NCBI GenBank assembly: GCA_964649415.1
Contig: CAZYSK010000038.1
Span: forward strand, 1 to 51,308
Direction: 5' to 3'
DNA: 51,308 bases
Source: CAZYSK01 sp964649415
Lineage (GTDB): Bacteria > Chloroflexota > Anaerolineae > B4-G1
The translations under genes and the position numbers were made by a program. This document shows, piece after piece, positions 40,965 through 48,936 of the stretch; the stretch's first letter is position 1; every line of letters starts with the position of its first letter. The notes beneath the pieces are model-generated. The model saw nothing but the letters and a program-made list of their open reading frames with translations. It was not told the DNA's origin and made no database searches.

Positions 40965-42140
40965 TCACGGCTTGGGGCCTTCGCTCGCACTGCAGCGCTC
41001 CAGGACGACTGGCGAATCTCCATAGAAAGTGCACGTTAGAACGTAGCCCGTGTCGAAGCGGGCCGAAACGATGACCCAGGCCCCGCGCTGCGCCTCTTTG
41101 AAGATCTCGTACGGGCCGCCGATGGCCTCGCGCTGCTGGGCCAGCCAGCGCAGTGTGCCTTGCCTCACCGACACCTGGCCGGGCTGGGTGTCCAGTTCTG
41201 TCCCCTGACCGCCGCTTCGCCCCTGCTCGATCAGGCCCGCCATCCAGGACTCGAACCTGGCGGAGATGGGGAGGCAGCCGTCCAGCCTGCCGCCAGACGC
41301 GCGGCAGCGCATCCCGAGGCCGGTGTCGAAAGCGACGTCAACCGTGGCCCGAAGACCCGCATCCGCGGTGCCCCTTTCCGCCCTTGCCTCTGTCTCAGGC
41401 GCGCTCTCCGCACGCCAGTCCACGAGGTAGAGCACGTATCCGGCCGAGAATCGGTCGCGGTAGATGGCTACGTCTTCCTCATCCGAGCGACCCAAGGCGT
41501 CGCCCGGCGCTGTCGAGATGGCCCGGTGCACGGTCTGCTGTCCGACGCGCGCTGGCCGGTTGATCAGTTCGTCGCCCGCGAACCCGGACAGCGCCGCGAG
41601 TGGCAGTCCCAGGAGCAGCCCCGCCCATCGTCTCCATCGTGTATTTCTCCCATCGGTGGTACTCCCCCGCGCTCGCTCCACGGCCAGGTGGCCCACCAGC
41701 CCGGCCGGGGCCCCCACGCTGCCGGCGATGAGGGCCACGAACGCCGCGCGCTCTGTGGCCGCCGGGGGCCAGGGGTAGACGTTCATCCCCGCCATCGCCG
41801 GCTCGGCGAGCCAGGCCACGAGCGTGCGGCCGCCGTAGGGCATCGCGCCCAGGGCGACGCCGATCAGGGTTCCACCGGCCAGCCACACCGCCACCTGCAC
41901 GCCGGTCCTGTCGCTTCTGCCGGCCAGGATGCCGGTGAGCGCGCACGTCAGCAGCACGAGCGGCAGCCCGGCCGCGAGCTTGGCCCAGGCCAGGTCGGCG
42001 TGGCTGCGGCCCAGCGCCCAGGCGTCGTACCCCCAGGCGCTCAGCCCGAAGCCCAGGCCATATAGCAGGCTGTAGCCCAGGCTGGCGACAGCAGTCGTCC
42101 GCCGTGCTCGTCTGGGCTGGGAGGGTGCTGAGGCGCTCAT
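40965..42140 (-). CDS. Membrane protein with periplasmic C-terminal domain
   Basis: A 391-residue protein. The first half has about five hydrophobic spans (SLGYSLLYGLGFGLSAW, LAAGLPLVLLTCALTGILAG, VAVWLAGGTLIGVALGA, FVALIAGSVGAPAGLVG, AGLLLGLPLAALSGFAG). The second half is soluble with paired cysteines (GMRCRASGGRLDGCLP; LTCTFYGDSPVVLERC) that suggest disulfides outside the cytoplasm. Function unknown. I chose the ATG at 42140 because the GTG 7 codons upstream falls inside the -10; the ATG lies 11 nt after an extended -10 and may be leaderless. It ends 8 nt before the toroid-fold gene. Confidence 0.68.
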   Translation of the reverse strand: MSASAPSQPRRARRTTAVASLGYSLLYGLGFGLSAWGYDAWALGRSHADLAWAKLAAGLPLVLLTCALTGILAGRSDRTGVQVAVWLAGGTLIGVALGAMPYGGRTLVAWLAEPAMAGMNVYPWPPAATERAAFVALIAGSVGAPAGLVGHLAVERARGSTTDGRNTRWRRWAGLLLGLPLAALSGFAGDELINRPARVGQQTVHRAISTAPGDALGRSDEEDVAIYRDRFSAGYVLYLVDWRAESAPETEARAERGTADAGLRATVDVAFDTGLGMRCRASGGRLDGCLPISARFESWMAGLIEQGRSGGQGTELDTQPGQVSVRQGTLRWLAQQREAIGGPYEIFKEAQRGAWVIVSARFDTGYVLTCTFYGDSPVVLERCSASEGPKP

Positions 42141-42151
42141 TTTGGGCGTGT

Positions 42152-42160
42152 ATTGTACCA
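42152..42160 (-). promoter_or_regulatory. Extended -10 before a short-leader gene
   Basis: On the minus strand TGGTACAAT (42160-42152) precedes the ATG at 42140 by 11 nt. No clear -35 is seen. The predicted leader is at most 4 nt. Confidence 0.55.
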
Positions 42161-42197
42161 CAATTCGCGTAATGCACCTGCCAGGGGGAGCGCCTGT

Positions 42198-43490
42198 TCA
42201 CACCATCAGGGCCAGGAAGCGATCAACGTCGTGGGTCGCTGCTTGCGCGGCCGGCCCCGATCTCGGGATGTTGCTGTCGAAGGCGTGCTCCGTGTACGGG
42301 AACTCGACGTGGATCGAGGTGGCCCCCGCTTCTCGCAGGGCGCGGTGCAGGCGCTTCACGTCCGGCACGATGCCCGTGTAGTCGTGAGCGCCCTGCAGCA
42401 GCAGTGTGGGCGGGCAGTGCGGCCCCGCGTGGTGGATCGGCGAGCCGAGGCGGTATAGCTCCGGCACCTCGTCGGGTGTGCCGCCCATCAGGCTGGGCAG
42501 CAGGTCCACCGGGTCGACGTAGTGGCCGCCGGGCGGCAGGAGGTCGGTGCGGTGGAGCACGCGCTCCAGGGCCGCGATCACCGCTCGCTCCACGGGCGTC
42601 TGGCCGGACAGCAGGCGTTTGTACTGCGTCTCGAAGTAGTCGTAGGACGCGATCAGGTCCGTGTGCCCACAGTAGGACACCACCGCCCGCACCGACGTAT
42701 CCCCGTTCACGTCTGCGGGTCGAAGCTGCGGGTGGTCGTGGGCGTAGGCCGCCAGCAGCGCCAGGTGCGCGCCCGACGAGCATCCCATGGTGACGATCCG
42801 CTCTGGGTCCACGCCGTATTCGGTGGCGTGGAGCTTGAGCCACGCGATGGCCCGATGCACGTCGGCGACCATGGCGCGCAGTCTTGCCACGGGCGCTTTG
42901 GTGTAGCCCACGTCCATAACCACGTGCCCCTGTCCCGCCAGGTGGCCGAACAGCCGCCGGGTGCCCATCCCCTTGTGCAGGTAGTGCCAGCCGCCGCCGT
43001 GCAGGTAGACGACCGCCAGCCCGGTGGGCGGCACGCCGGGCGGCGGCTGCCAGATATCGGCCAGCAGCGCGTCGCCGGTCTCTACGTGGGTTCCGAAAGC
43101 CGCGTCCTGCTTCAGGCGAATTCCCGACACCCTGCCGATGATCGGCCAGCGCCGGCGCGGCATGCGCGCCTGCAGGGTCGCCGGGATGCGCGACTGCCAG
43201 CCCGGGCCAAAGGCGCGCCCGAAGCCATCGTGCGGCGCGGTGACGCGTGTCACGTACCACACCGCGACGGCGGCGCCCAGCAACCCGCCACACCCCACGA
43301 CGGCGTCGCCGCACGCGATGCCGATCAACGTTACTGCACTGCCCACCAGTGCCAGGGCCGGCATGCACGCGCCAATCACCACCTTGGGCAGGTACAGCAA
43401 GGCCGACACGCGCCCGTCCTTGGGATGGACGAGCGCGATGCTGCTCAGCAGCGCCGGCAGGTAGATCAGATCACGGGCGATGTTGTCCAA
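42198..43490 (-). CDS. Membrane-anchored alpha/beta hydrolase (esterase/lipase)
   Basis: A 430-residue protein: an N-terminal region with about three membrane spans (residues 20-85, VVIGACMPALALVGSAVTLIG) and a HSL-type alpha/beta hydrolase. The oxyanion motif is VVYLHGGGWHYLHKG, the nucleophile elbow GCSSGAHLALL, the acid in LLLQGAHDYTGIVPDV, and the His in PYTEHAFDSN. Start is TTG 43490 with AGAGG upstream; there is no better ATG before the first span. A lipid or ester substrate at the membrane is likely. Confidence 0.82.
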   Translation of the reverse strand: MDNIARDLIYLPALLSSIALVHPKDGRVSALLYLPKVVIGACMPALALVGSAVTLIGIACGDAVVGCGGLLGAAVAVWYVTRVTAPHDGFGRAFGPGWQSRIPATLQARMPRRRWPIIGRVSGIRLKQDAAFGTHVETGDALLADIWQPPPGVPPTGLAVVYLHGGGWHYLHKGMGTRRLFGHLAGQGHVVMDVGYTKAPVARLRAMVADVHRAIAWLKLHATEYGVDPERIVTMGCSSGAHLALLAAYAHDHPQLRPADVNGDTSVRAVVSYCGHTDLIASYDYFETQYKRLLSGQTPVERAVIAALERVLHRTDLLPPGGHYVDPVDLLPSLMGGTPDEVPELYRLGSPIHHAGPHCPPTLLLQGAHDYTGIVPDVKRLHRALREAGATSIHVEFPYTEHAFDSNIPRSGPAAQAATHDVDRFLALMV

Positions 43491-43610
43491 TTCGGTGCCT
43501 CTTTCTATGACGTTCCAAATGGTGCAATCTTAACACACGTTGCCTGCATCTTCAAACTACGTGCGACCCCCCGCGTAAGTTTCGCGCCCCCAGCCCCCCC
43601 CGCCGCAACC

Positions 43611-43740
43611 CTCCCAATCTACCAACCTACCAATCTCCCAATCTACCAACCTACCAATCTACCAATCTACCAACCTACCAACCTACCAACCTACCAACCT
43701 ACCAACTTCCCAATCTACCAGCCTCCCACCCTCCCAGCCT
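43611..43740. repeat. 8-bp microsatellite-like tract
   Basis: About 130 bp built from variants of ACCAATCT, ACCAACCT and CCCAATCT in an irregular chain. Length and copy differ within the tract, as expected of slipped-strand mutation. A frame through it would encode repeated PTNLPIYQ and is not real. The rest of the gap from 43491 holds the esterase upstream region; no other feature is seen. Confidence 0.85.
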
Positions 43741-43765
43741 CCCCATGGCACAATCCCGTGCCCTA

Positions 43766-43774
43766 TGGTATCAT
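43766..43774 (+). promoter_or_regulatory. Extended -10 of the crtQ-like gene
   Basis: TGGTATCAT (core 43769-43774) ends 9 nt before the ATG. No Shine-Dalgarno site fits in the gap, so the mRNA should be nearly leaderless. Confidence 0.55.
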
Positions 43775-43783
43775 GCCCCCACT

Positions 43784-44995
43784 ATGCTCACACCCAACTC
43801 CGTGATCGCCCTGTTCGCCTGGCTCATCGGCCTCTTCCTGATGTGGCGTGTCCCCTCGTTGGCCCAGGGCAGGCGAGCGGGCGGAGGTGGCGGCGAGGAG
43901 GCTGTGGACGCGGAGTGCCCCTCGATCTCCGTGATCATCCCGGCACGGAATGAGTCACGGCGGATCGCGCCTCTGCTGGAGTCGTTGGGCCAGCAGGCTG
44001 CGCGTCCTTTCGAGGTCATCGTCGTGGACGACCACTCCACCGACGGGACGGCAGCGGTTGCGGAGGGCTACGGCGTGACGCTAATACAATCCCAGGCGCT
44101 GCCCAATGGGTGGACCGGCAAGACCTGGGCCTGCTGGCAGGGCGCGCGCCGCGCCGCCGGCGAGCTCCTGCTGTTTCTGGACGCCGATACCTGGTTGGAG
44201 CCAGGCGGGCTGGCGGCCCTCGTGCGCGCATACGTGAAGGGCGGTGGGCTATTGACGGTCCAGCCCTATCACGTCACCTGCAGGCCGTACGAGGAGCTTT
44301 CGGCTTTCTTCAGCATCGTGCTGATGGCCGGCCTGAATGCCTTCACGCCCCTGGGCGAGTCCATCCCGCCCGGCGGCGGCTTTGGTCCGTGTGTTCTCTG
44401 CGCCAAGGCGGATTACGCGCGCGCCGGCGGGCACCGCGATGCCCGGTCCGGCGTGCTGGAGAGCATCTCGCTGGCCAGGCTGTTCCTGAAGCACGGCCTC
44501 CCCGTCCGCTGCTATGGCGGCCGGGGTGGCGTGTCCTTCCGCATGTATCCCGGCGGGCTCGGGCAGCTCGTGGAGGGGTGGAGCAAAGGCTTCGGCACGG
44601 GGGCGCTGTCCATCCGGTGGCCCTTCCTGCTCCTGGCTGTGGCCTGGGTCACCGGCTGTTTTGCCACGGGGAGCGTCCTGCTGCGCGCGCTGCTCTCGCC
44701 GGGCACCCGGGCGATCCTGCCGCCGGCCCTGCTCTACGGTGCGTACGTCCTGCAGATCCGCTGGATGCTCGCGCGCATCGGCAGCTTTCGTTGGTGGACG
44801 GCGATCCTGTTCCCGCTGCCCCTGTGTTTCTTCGCCCTGGTGATGCTGCGCTCGTTGGTCATGATCCACCTGCTGGGGCGGGTCTCGTGGCGGGGGCGCA
44901 CCGTCGCCACGGCTCGCCGGGACGACGCGGGCGGGGATGGGGATGGGGATGGGGATGGGGATGAGGTCGAGGTCGAGGTCGAACTATGCGGCTGA
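43784..44995 (+). CDS. CrtQ-like family 2 glycosyltransferase
   Basis: A 403-residue membrane GT2. An N-terminal span (VIALFAWLIGLFLMW) leads to SVIIPARNESRRIAPLLESL, with metal-binding VVDDHSTDG and LLFLDADTWLEPG. A later GGGFGPCVLCAKADYARAGG fits the acceptor region, and about four C-terminal spans follow. The C-terminus is a low-complexity tail of GD and EV repeats from a GGGGAT repeat. Diaponeurosporenoate glycosyltransferases (CrtQ) glucosylate a carotenoid acid, and the adjacent acyltransferase-like gene supports that kind of two-step pathway. No other crt gene is in the window, so the acceptor may differ. Start ATG 43784 is likely leaderless. Confidence 0.82.
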   Translation: MLTPNSVIALFAWLIGLFLMWRVPSLAQGRRAGGGGGEEAVDAECPSISVIIPARNESRRIAPLLESLGQQAARPFEVIVVDDHSTDGTAAVAEGYGVTLIQSQALPNGWTGKTWACWQGARRAAGELLLFLDADTWLEPGGLAALVRAYVKGGGLLTVQPYHVTCRPYEELSAFFSIVLMAGLNAFTPLGESIPPGGGFGPCVLCAKADYARAGGHRDARSGVLESISLARLFLKHGLPVRCYGGRGGVSFRMYPGGLGQLVEGWSKGFGTGALSIRWPFLLLAVAWVTGCFATGSVLLRALLSPGTRAILPPALLYGAYVLQIRWMLARIGSFRWWTAILFPLPLCFFALVMLRSLVMIHLLGRVSWRGRTVATARRDDAGGDGDGDGDGDEVEVEVELCG

Positions 44996-45468
44996 TCTAC
45001 CTGCCCCGCTTCTGGACGATCGTCGTCGATAGTATCGCCTGGGCCGTCATTCAGACCGGCATCGCGTACCTCGCCGTCCAGCTCCCGGCCTCCCTGTTCG
45101 ACCACCGCGCCTGGCTGTTCCGCACGCGGGCCTGGGAGCGGGGTGGGGCGATCTACCAGGACTTGTTCCGCGTCAAGCAGTGGAAGACGCGCCTCCCGAC
45201 TGGAGGGGCGCTCTTCGCCGGGGGCTTCTCGATGAAGCGTCTGGCGTCGTGGGATCGGGACTACCTGGAAAGGTGGGTCCTGGAAAGCTGCCGCTCGGAG
45301 CTGTGTCACTGGGTGGCCATGCTCCCCGCGCCGCTCTTCTTCCTCTGGAACCCCATCCCCGTGGGCGTCGTGATGATCGTCTACGCCATCGCCTTCAACG
45401 TCCCGCTGGTGCTCGTCCAGCGCTACAACCGCCCCCGGCTGCTGGCGCTCGTCCAGAGAAGGCGGTGA
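44986..45468 (+). CDS. CrtO-like glycosyl-carotenoid acyltransferase
   Basis: A 160-residue membrane protein that overlaps the GT2 by 10 nt. Two N-terminal segments (FWTIVVDSIAWAVIQTGIAY) and a C-terminal pair (APLFFLWNPIPVGVVMIVYA) lie in the membrane. Between them is the CrtO hallmark RAWERGGAIYQDLFRVKQWK, with later RSELCHWVAM. In staphyloxanthin synthesis CrtO acylates the sugar placed by CrtQ. The pair thus suggests an acylated glycolipid or glycosyl terpenoid as product, though the lipid acceptor is unknown. Confidence 0.82.
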   Translation: MRLIYLPRFWTIVVDSIAWAVIQTGIAYLAVQLPASLFDHRAWLFRTRAWERGGAIYQDLFRVKQWKTRLPTGGALFAGGFSMKRLASWDRDYLERWVLESCRSELCHWVAMLPAPLFFLWNPIPVGVVMIVYAIAFNVPLVLVQRYNRPRLLALVQRRR

Positions 45469-45479
45469 GCAAGAAGTAA

Positions 45480-45511
45480 GAAACCAGGTTTTTCGGAAAA
45501 AACCTGGTTTC
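45480..45511 (+). terminator. Intrinsic terminator-like hairpin
   Basis: GAAACCAGGTTTTT (45480-45493) pairs with AAAAACCTGGTTTC (45498-45511) around CGGA, ending the crt-like pair. The stem is self-complementary with A/T tracts on both sides, so it can act on either strand. Confidence 0.7.
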
Positions 45512-45560
45512 TCAACCACTCCGTTGGCCGCCACTCAGCCGGGCGGAAATCCGCACTCTG

Positions 45561-45569
45561 TGCTATCAT
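45561..45569 (+). promoter_or_regulatory. Candidate promoter of the dehydrogenase-kinase operon
   Basis: TGCTATCAT (core 45564-45569) is an extended -10 without a clear -35. It gives a leader of about 48 nt. Downstream, a direct repeat ATCCGTGT AA ATCCGTGT (about 45585-45602) lies within the leader. Confidence 0.4.
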
Positions 45570-45623
45570 AGATAATCTGTGGACATCCGTGTAAATCCGT
45601 GTCCATTTCCTGAGGAGGCTAGC

Positions 45624-46655
45624 GTGAAAGCGATCGTCAAGCCCGATAGAGCGCCAGGTGCCGAGTACCGGGACGTGGACGTGCCCGCCGTCGGCGAGCA
45701 GGATCTCCTGGTGCGGGTGAAAGCCGCCGCCATCTGCGGCACCGACATACACATATACGACTGGACGCCCTACGCCCAGGAGCGACTCACGCCGCCGATG
45801 ATCTTCGGCCACGAGTTCTGCGGTGAGGTCGTCGAGGTGGGCAGCGCCGTGCGGCGCTTCCAGTCCGGGGACCTGGTGGCGGGCGAGACCCACATCCCCT
45901 GCGGCGCGTGCTACCAGTGCCAGACCGGCAACCAGCACATCTGCGAGCGCATGGCCATCCTGGGCGTGCACACCGACGGGGCCTTCGCCGAGTACGTGCG
46001 CCTGCCCGAGGTCTGCGCCTGGAAGCTCGCGCCGGGCACGTCGCCCGAGCTGGGCGCTATCCTGGAGCCCATGGGCGTGGCCGTGCACGGCGTGCTGGCC
46101 GGCCGCGTGGACAACCGCAGCGTGGCCGTCTTCGGGTGCGGCCCTATCGGCCTCTTCGCCGTGGGGGCGGCCGCTGCGGCCGGGGCCAGCCAGGTCTTCG
46201 CCCTCGACGTCGTCCCCGCGCGCTTGAGTATGGCCGCCCAGGTGGCCCCGCAGGCGGTGCGCGTCAATCCGAAGGAGCAGGACGCCGTCGCCGCGATCCT
46301 GGAGGCCACCGGCGGGCGCGGCGTCGACGTCTGCGTCGAGCTCACCGGCAACGCCGCCGCCGCCCGCCAGGCCTTCCAGGTCCTGCGCAAGGGCGGGCGG
46401 GTCTCGCTGGTGGGCCTCTACCCCGGCCCGGTCGAGCTCGACCTGGTGAGCGGCGTGATCTACAAGGAGGCCCAGGTGCTGGGGGTCACCGGCCGGCTGA
46501 TGTGGGACACCTGGTTCCAGATGGACAAGCTGTTGGCCTCGGGCGAGTTCGATCCGCTTCCTGTCATCACGCACCGCTTCCCGCTGGCCGACTTCGAGGA
46601 AGCCATCGCCCTGGCCAAGTCCGGCCAGGCGGGCAAGATCATCTTGATGCCCTAG
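45624..46655 (+). CDS. Zinc-dependent dehydrogenase, threonine-dehydrogenase-like
   Basis: A 343-residue MDR-type NAD dehydrogenase. Zinc ligands: CGTDIHIYDW, GHEFCGEVV and the structural cysteines in PCGACYQCQTGNQHIC. The nucleotide loop is VFGCGPIGLFAVGAA with the acidic residue in ALDVVPARL, favouring NAD. The layout is close to L-threonine 3-dehydrogenase (Tdh). The start is GTG 45624 with GAGGAGG upstream. Because it heads an operon with a four-carbon acid sugar kinase and a PdxA2-like enzyme, oxidation of a polyol or sugar acid (not threonine) is as likely. The operon genes are 12 nt apart or overlap. Confidence 0.82.
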   Translation: MKAIVKPDRAPGAEYRDVDVPAVGEQDLLVRVKAAAICGTDIHIYDWTPYAQERLTPPMIFGHEFCGEVVEVGSAVRRFQSGDLVAGETHIPCGACYQCQTGNQHICERMAILGVHTDGAFAEYVRLPEVCAWKLAPGTSPELGAILEPMGVAVHGVLAGRVDNRSVAVFGCGPIGLFAVGAAAAAGASQVFALDVVPARLSMAAQVAPQAVRVNPKEQDAVAAILEATGGRGVDVCVELTGNAAAARQAFQVLRKGGRVSLVGLYPGPVELDLVSGVIYKEAQVLGVTGRLMWDTWFQMDKLLASGEFDPLPVITHRFPLADFEEAIALAKSGQAGKIILMP

Positions 46656-46667
46656 CCGGGAGGCGAC

Positions 46668-47936
46668 GTGAGCCGCTTTGGTATCATCGCCGACGATTTG
46701 ACCGGCGCGCTGGACACCGGCGTTCAGTTCAGCAAGACCGGCCTGCGCACCGTGCTCCAGGTCGGCGCGCGCCCCACGTCACCTGATGGCGATGCCGCCG
46801 ACGCGCCGGTCTCCGTCCTGGACACGGAGAGCCGCGACCTCCCGCCCGACGTGGCCTACGAACGCGTCCGCCGGGCGGCGCGCCGCCTGGCGGGCCGGGT
46901 GGTCTACAAGAAGATCGACTCCACCCTGCGGGGCAACGTCGGCCGGGAACTGGACGCGGTGATGGACGCGTTGGGACTGGAGCGCGCCCTCGTGGCCCCG
47001 GCTTTCCCCGCCAATGGGCGCACGACGGTGGGCGGGCGGGTGATGGTGCATGGCCAGCCTCTCCTCGAAACCAGTTTCGCGGCCGACCCGCTTTGTCCCG
47101 CGACCGACAACGTCCCGGCCCTCCTCGCCGGCCAGAGCGCGCGCCGGGTGGGCCACGTGGCGTTGGACGTCGTGGAGCGGGGTGCCGGCGCGTTGCGGGC
47201 CGAGATCGCGCGCCGGGCGGAGCCCCTTCTCGTCGTGGACGCGCTGAGCGACGCGCACCTGCGCGCCATAGCCGCCGCGGCTGCCCAGATGGGGACCCCC
47301 GGCACGCCGCCGCCCTGCCTGACCTGCGGCTCGGCCGGGTTGGCCCAGGCCTTGCCCGCCGCTTTCGGCGTCGAGTCGCGTGAAGCGCCGTTCCCCGGCG
47401 ATCGCGCCCGCCGTCGGCACGGCGCTGGTCCGGTGCTGGTGGTGGCCGGCAGCCGCCATCCGGCGACGCTGCGCCAGATCGAGGCCGCCGTGAGCCGCGT
47501 CGGCGCCGCGCTCGTCGGGCTGGACCCCTTGAACGGGGAGGCGGCGCTGGCGCTCGCCTCGGGCGAGGCGAGCGAGCGCTTGCGCGCCGGGGAGTACGTC
47601 GTGGTGACGACCGCCCTCGCCCCCTACCTGCCGGGACGGGGCCACGAGATCGCGGCCGGGCTGGGGAGGCTGGCCGTGGACGTCCTGTCGCGGGCGTCGC
47701 CGGCGGGCCTGGTCCTGACGGGCGGCTCCGTCGCCTTTGCCGCCTGCCGGGCGCTGGACGTGGCGGCCATCGAGCTGCGCGCGGAGGTCGCCCCGGGCGT
47801 CCCCTCCGGGGTGCTGCTGGGCGGACCGTGGCAGGGGATGCGGGTCGTGACCAAGGCGGGGGGATTTGGCAGCGACGATGCGATATTGAGAGCGATTGAG
47901 TATCTTGGAGGCATACTCGAAAATGGGAACAGTTGA
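46668..47936 (+). CDS. Four-carbon acid sugar kinase (DUF1537; DtnK/OtnK-like)
   Basis: A 422-residue kinase of the OtnK/DtnK (DUF1537) family. The N-terminus GIIADDLTGALDTGVQFSKTG is the family signature, KKIDSTLRGNVGRELDAVM a second one, and the C-terminal domain has VLTGGSVAFAAC and RVVTKAGGFGSDDAI. Known members phosphorylate D-threonate or D-erythronate, or 3-oxo-tetronate. Start GTG 46668 with GGGAGGCG upstream. It overlaps the next gene. The adjacent PdxA2-like gene favours the D-threonate/D-erythronate route over the 3-oxo-tetronate route. Confidence 0.88.
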   Translation: MSRFGIIADDLTGALDTGVQFSKTGLRTVLQVGARPTSPDGDAADAPVSVLDTESRDLPPDVAYERVRRAARRLAGRVVYKKIDSTLRGNVGRELDAVMDALGLERALVAPAFPANGRTTVGGRVMVHGQPLLETSFAADPLCPATDNVPALLAGQSARRVGHVALDVVERGAGALRAEIARRAEPLLVVDALSDAHLRAIAAAAAQMGTPGTPPPCLTCGSAGLAQALPAAFGVESREAPFPGDRARRRHGAGPVLVVAGSRHPATLRQIEAAVSRVGAALVGLDPLNGEAALALASGEASERLRAGEYVVVTTALAPYLPGRGHEIAAGLGRLAVDVLSRASPAGLVLTGGSVAFAACRALDVAAIELRAEVAPGVPSGVLLGGPWQGMRVVTKAGGFGSDDAILRAIEYLGGILENGNS

Positions 47937-48936
47937 CGGAAAGCTCGTGCTGGGCATCACCATGGGGGACCCGGCTGGCGTGGGGCCGGAGATCATCGTC
48001 ATGGCCCTGGCGAAGCAGGAGGTCCGGGGTCTCTGCAACCCCGTCGTGATCGGGGACGCGGCCACGATGGCGGCGGCCGTGGAGATCGTCGGGTCCAGCG
48101 ACCGGGTGGTGGCGCTGGAGGCGGTGGGGCAGGCCCGCTTCGAGCCGGGCGCGATCGAGGTGCTAGACCTGGCCAACGTGGACCGGCTGCATCGGGGCCG
48201 GGTGGATCCCATGGCCGGCAAGGCGGCTTACGAGGCCGTGAGCAAGGCCACCGAGCTGGCGCTGGCGGGCGAGATCGACGCCATCGTGACCGCCCCCCTG
48301 AACAAGGAGGCCATGAACGCGGCCGGATATCACTACGGCGGCCACACCGAGATCCTGGCCGACCTGTGTGGATCGGCGGACGTGGCCATGATGCTGGTCG
48401 CCGGCGGGCTGTGTGTGAGCCACGTGACCACCCACGTCTCGCTGCGGCAGGCCTGCGACCTGGTGAAGAAGGCGCGCATCCTCAAGGTCATCGAGTTGAC
48501 GGACCGCGCGCTGCGGCACATGGGCATCGCCCGGCCCAAGATCGCCGTGGCCGGGCTGAACCCCCACGCCAGCGACGGCGGGCTGTTTGGCTCCGAGGAG
48601 GCCGAGGAGATCGGGCCGGCGGTGGCGGAGGCCCAGCGCCGGGGCTTCGACGTACTCGGGCCGGTACCGCCGGACACGGTCTTCTATCGCGCCGTCCGGG
48701 GCCGGGAGATCGGGGCCAGCCCCCTGGATGCCGTCGTCGCCATGTACCACGACCAGGGACACATCCCGATCAAGCTCATGGGCATGTTCGACGGGGTGAA
48801 CGTGACGCTGGGCCTGCCCATTATCCGCACGTCCGTGGACCACGGCACGGCCTTCGACAAGGCCGGCCACGGCTCCGCCAACCCCGACAGCCTGATCGAG
48901 GCCCTCAAGCTCGCCGCGCAGATGGCCACCTCATAA
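47923..48936 (+). CDS. pdxA2: PdxA2-like 4-phospho-sugar-acid dehydrogenase
   Basis: A 337-residue member of the PdxA family (isocitrate/isopropylmalate dehydrogenase fold). Marks: GITMGDPAGVGPEII at the start, DAIVTAPLNKEAMNAAG, GGHTEILADL (metal His), VVAMYHDQGHIPIKLM and RTSVDHGTAFDKAG. PdxA oxidises 4-phosphohydroxy-L-threonine in vitamin B6 synthesis; PdxA2 members beside a DUF1537 kinase oxidise 4-phospho-D-threonate or D-erythronate and decarboxylate to DHAP. The kinase next door and lack of other pdx genes support PdxA2. ATG 47923 follows GGAGG by 11 nt and overlaps the kinase by 14 nt. Confidence 0.85.
   Translation: MGTVDGKLVLGITMGDPAGVGPEIIVMALAKQEVRGLCNPVVIGDAATMAAAVEIVGSSDRVVALEAVGQARFEPGAIEVLDLANVDRLHRGRVDPMAGKAAYEAVSKATELALAGEIDAIVTAPLNKEAMNAAGYHYGGHTEILADLCGSADVAMMLVAGGLCVSHVTTHVSLRQACDLVKKARILKVIELTDRALRHMGIARPKIAVAGLNPHASDGGLFGSEEAEEIGPAVAEAQRRGFDVLGPVPPDTVFYRAVRGREIGASPLDAVVAMYHDQGHIPIKLMGMFDGVNVTLGLPIIRTSVDHGTAFDKAGHGSANPDSLIEALKLAAQMATS

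Noticed and set aside
43611..43740. CRISPR array
   Set aside because: Units are 8 bp, irregular, with no unique spacers; it is a simple-sequence tract.
46779..48221. 480-residue minus-strand frame across the kinase and pdxA2-like genes
   Set aside because: Antisense shadow with no recognisable domain.
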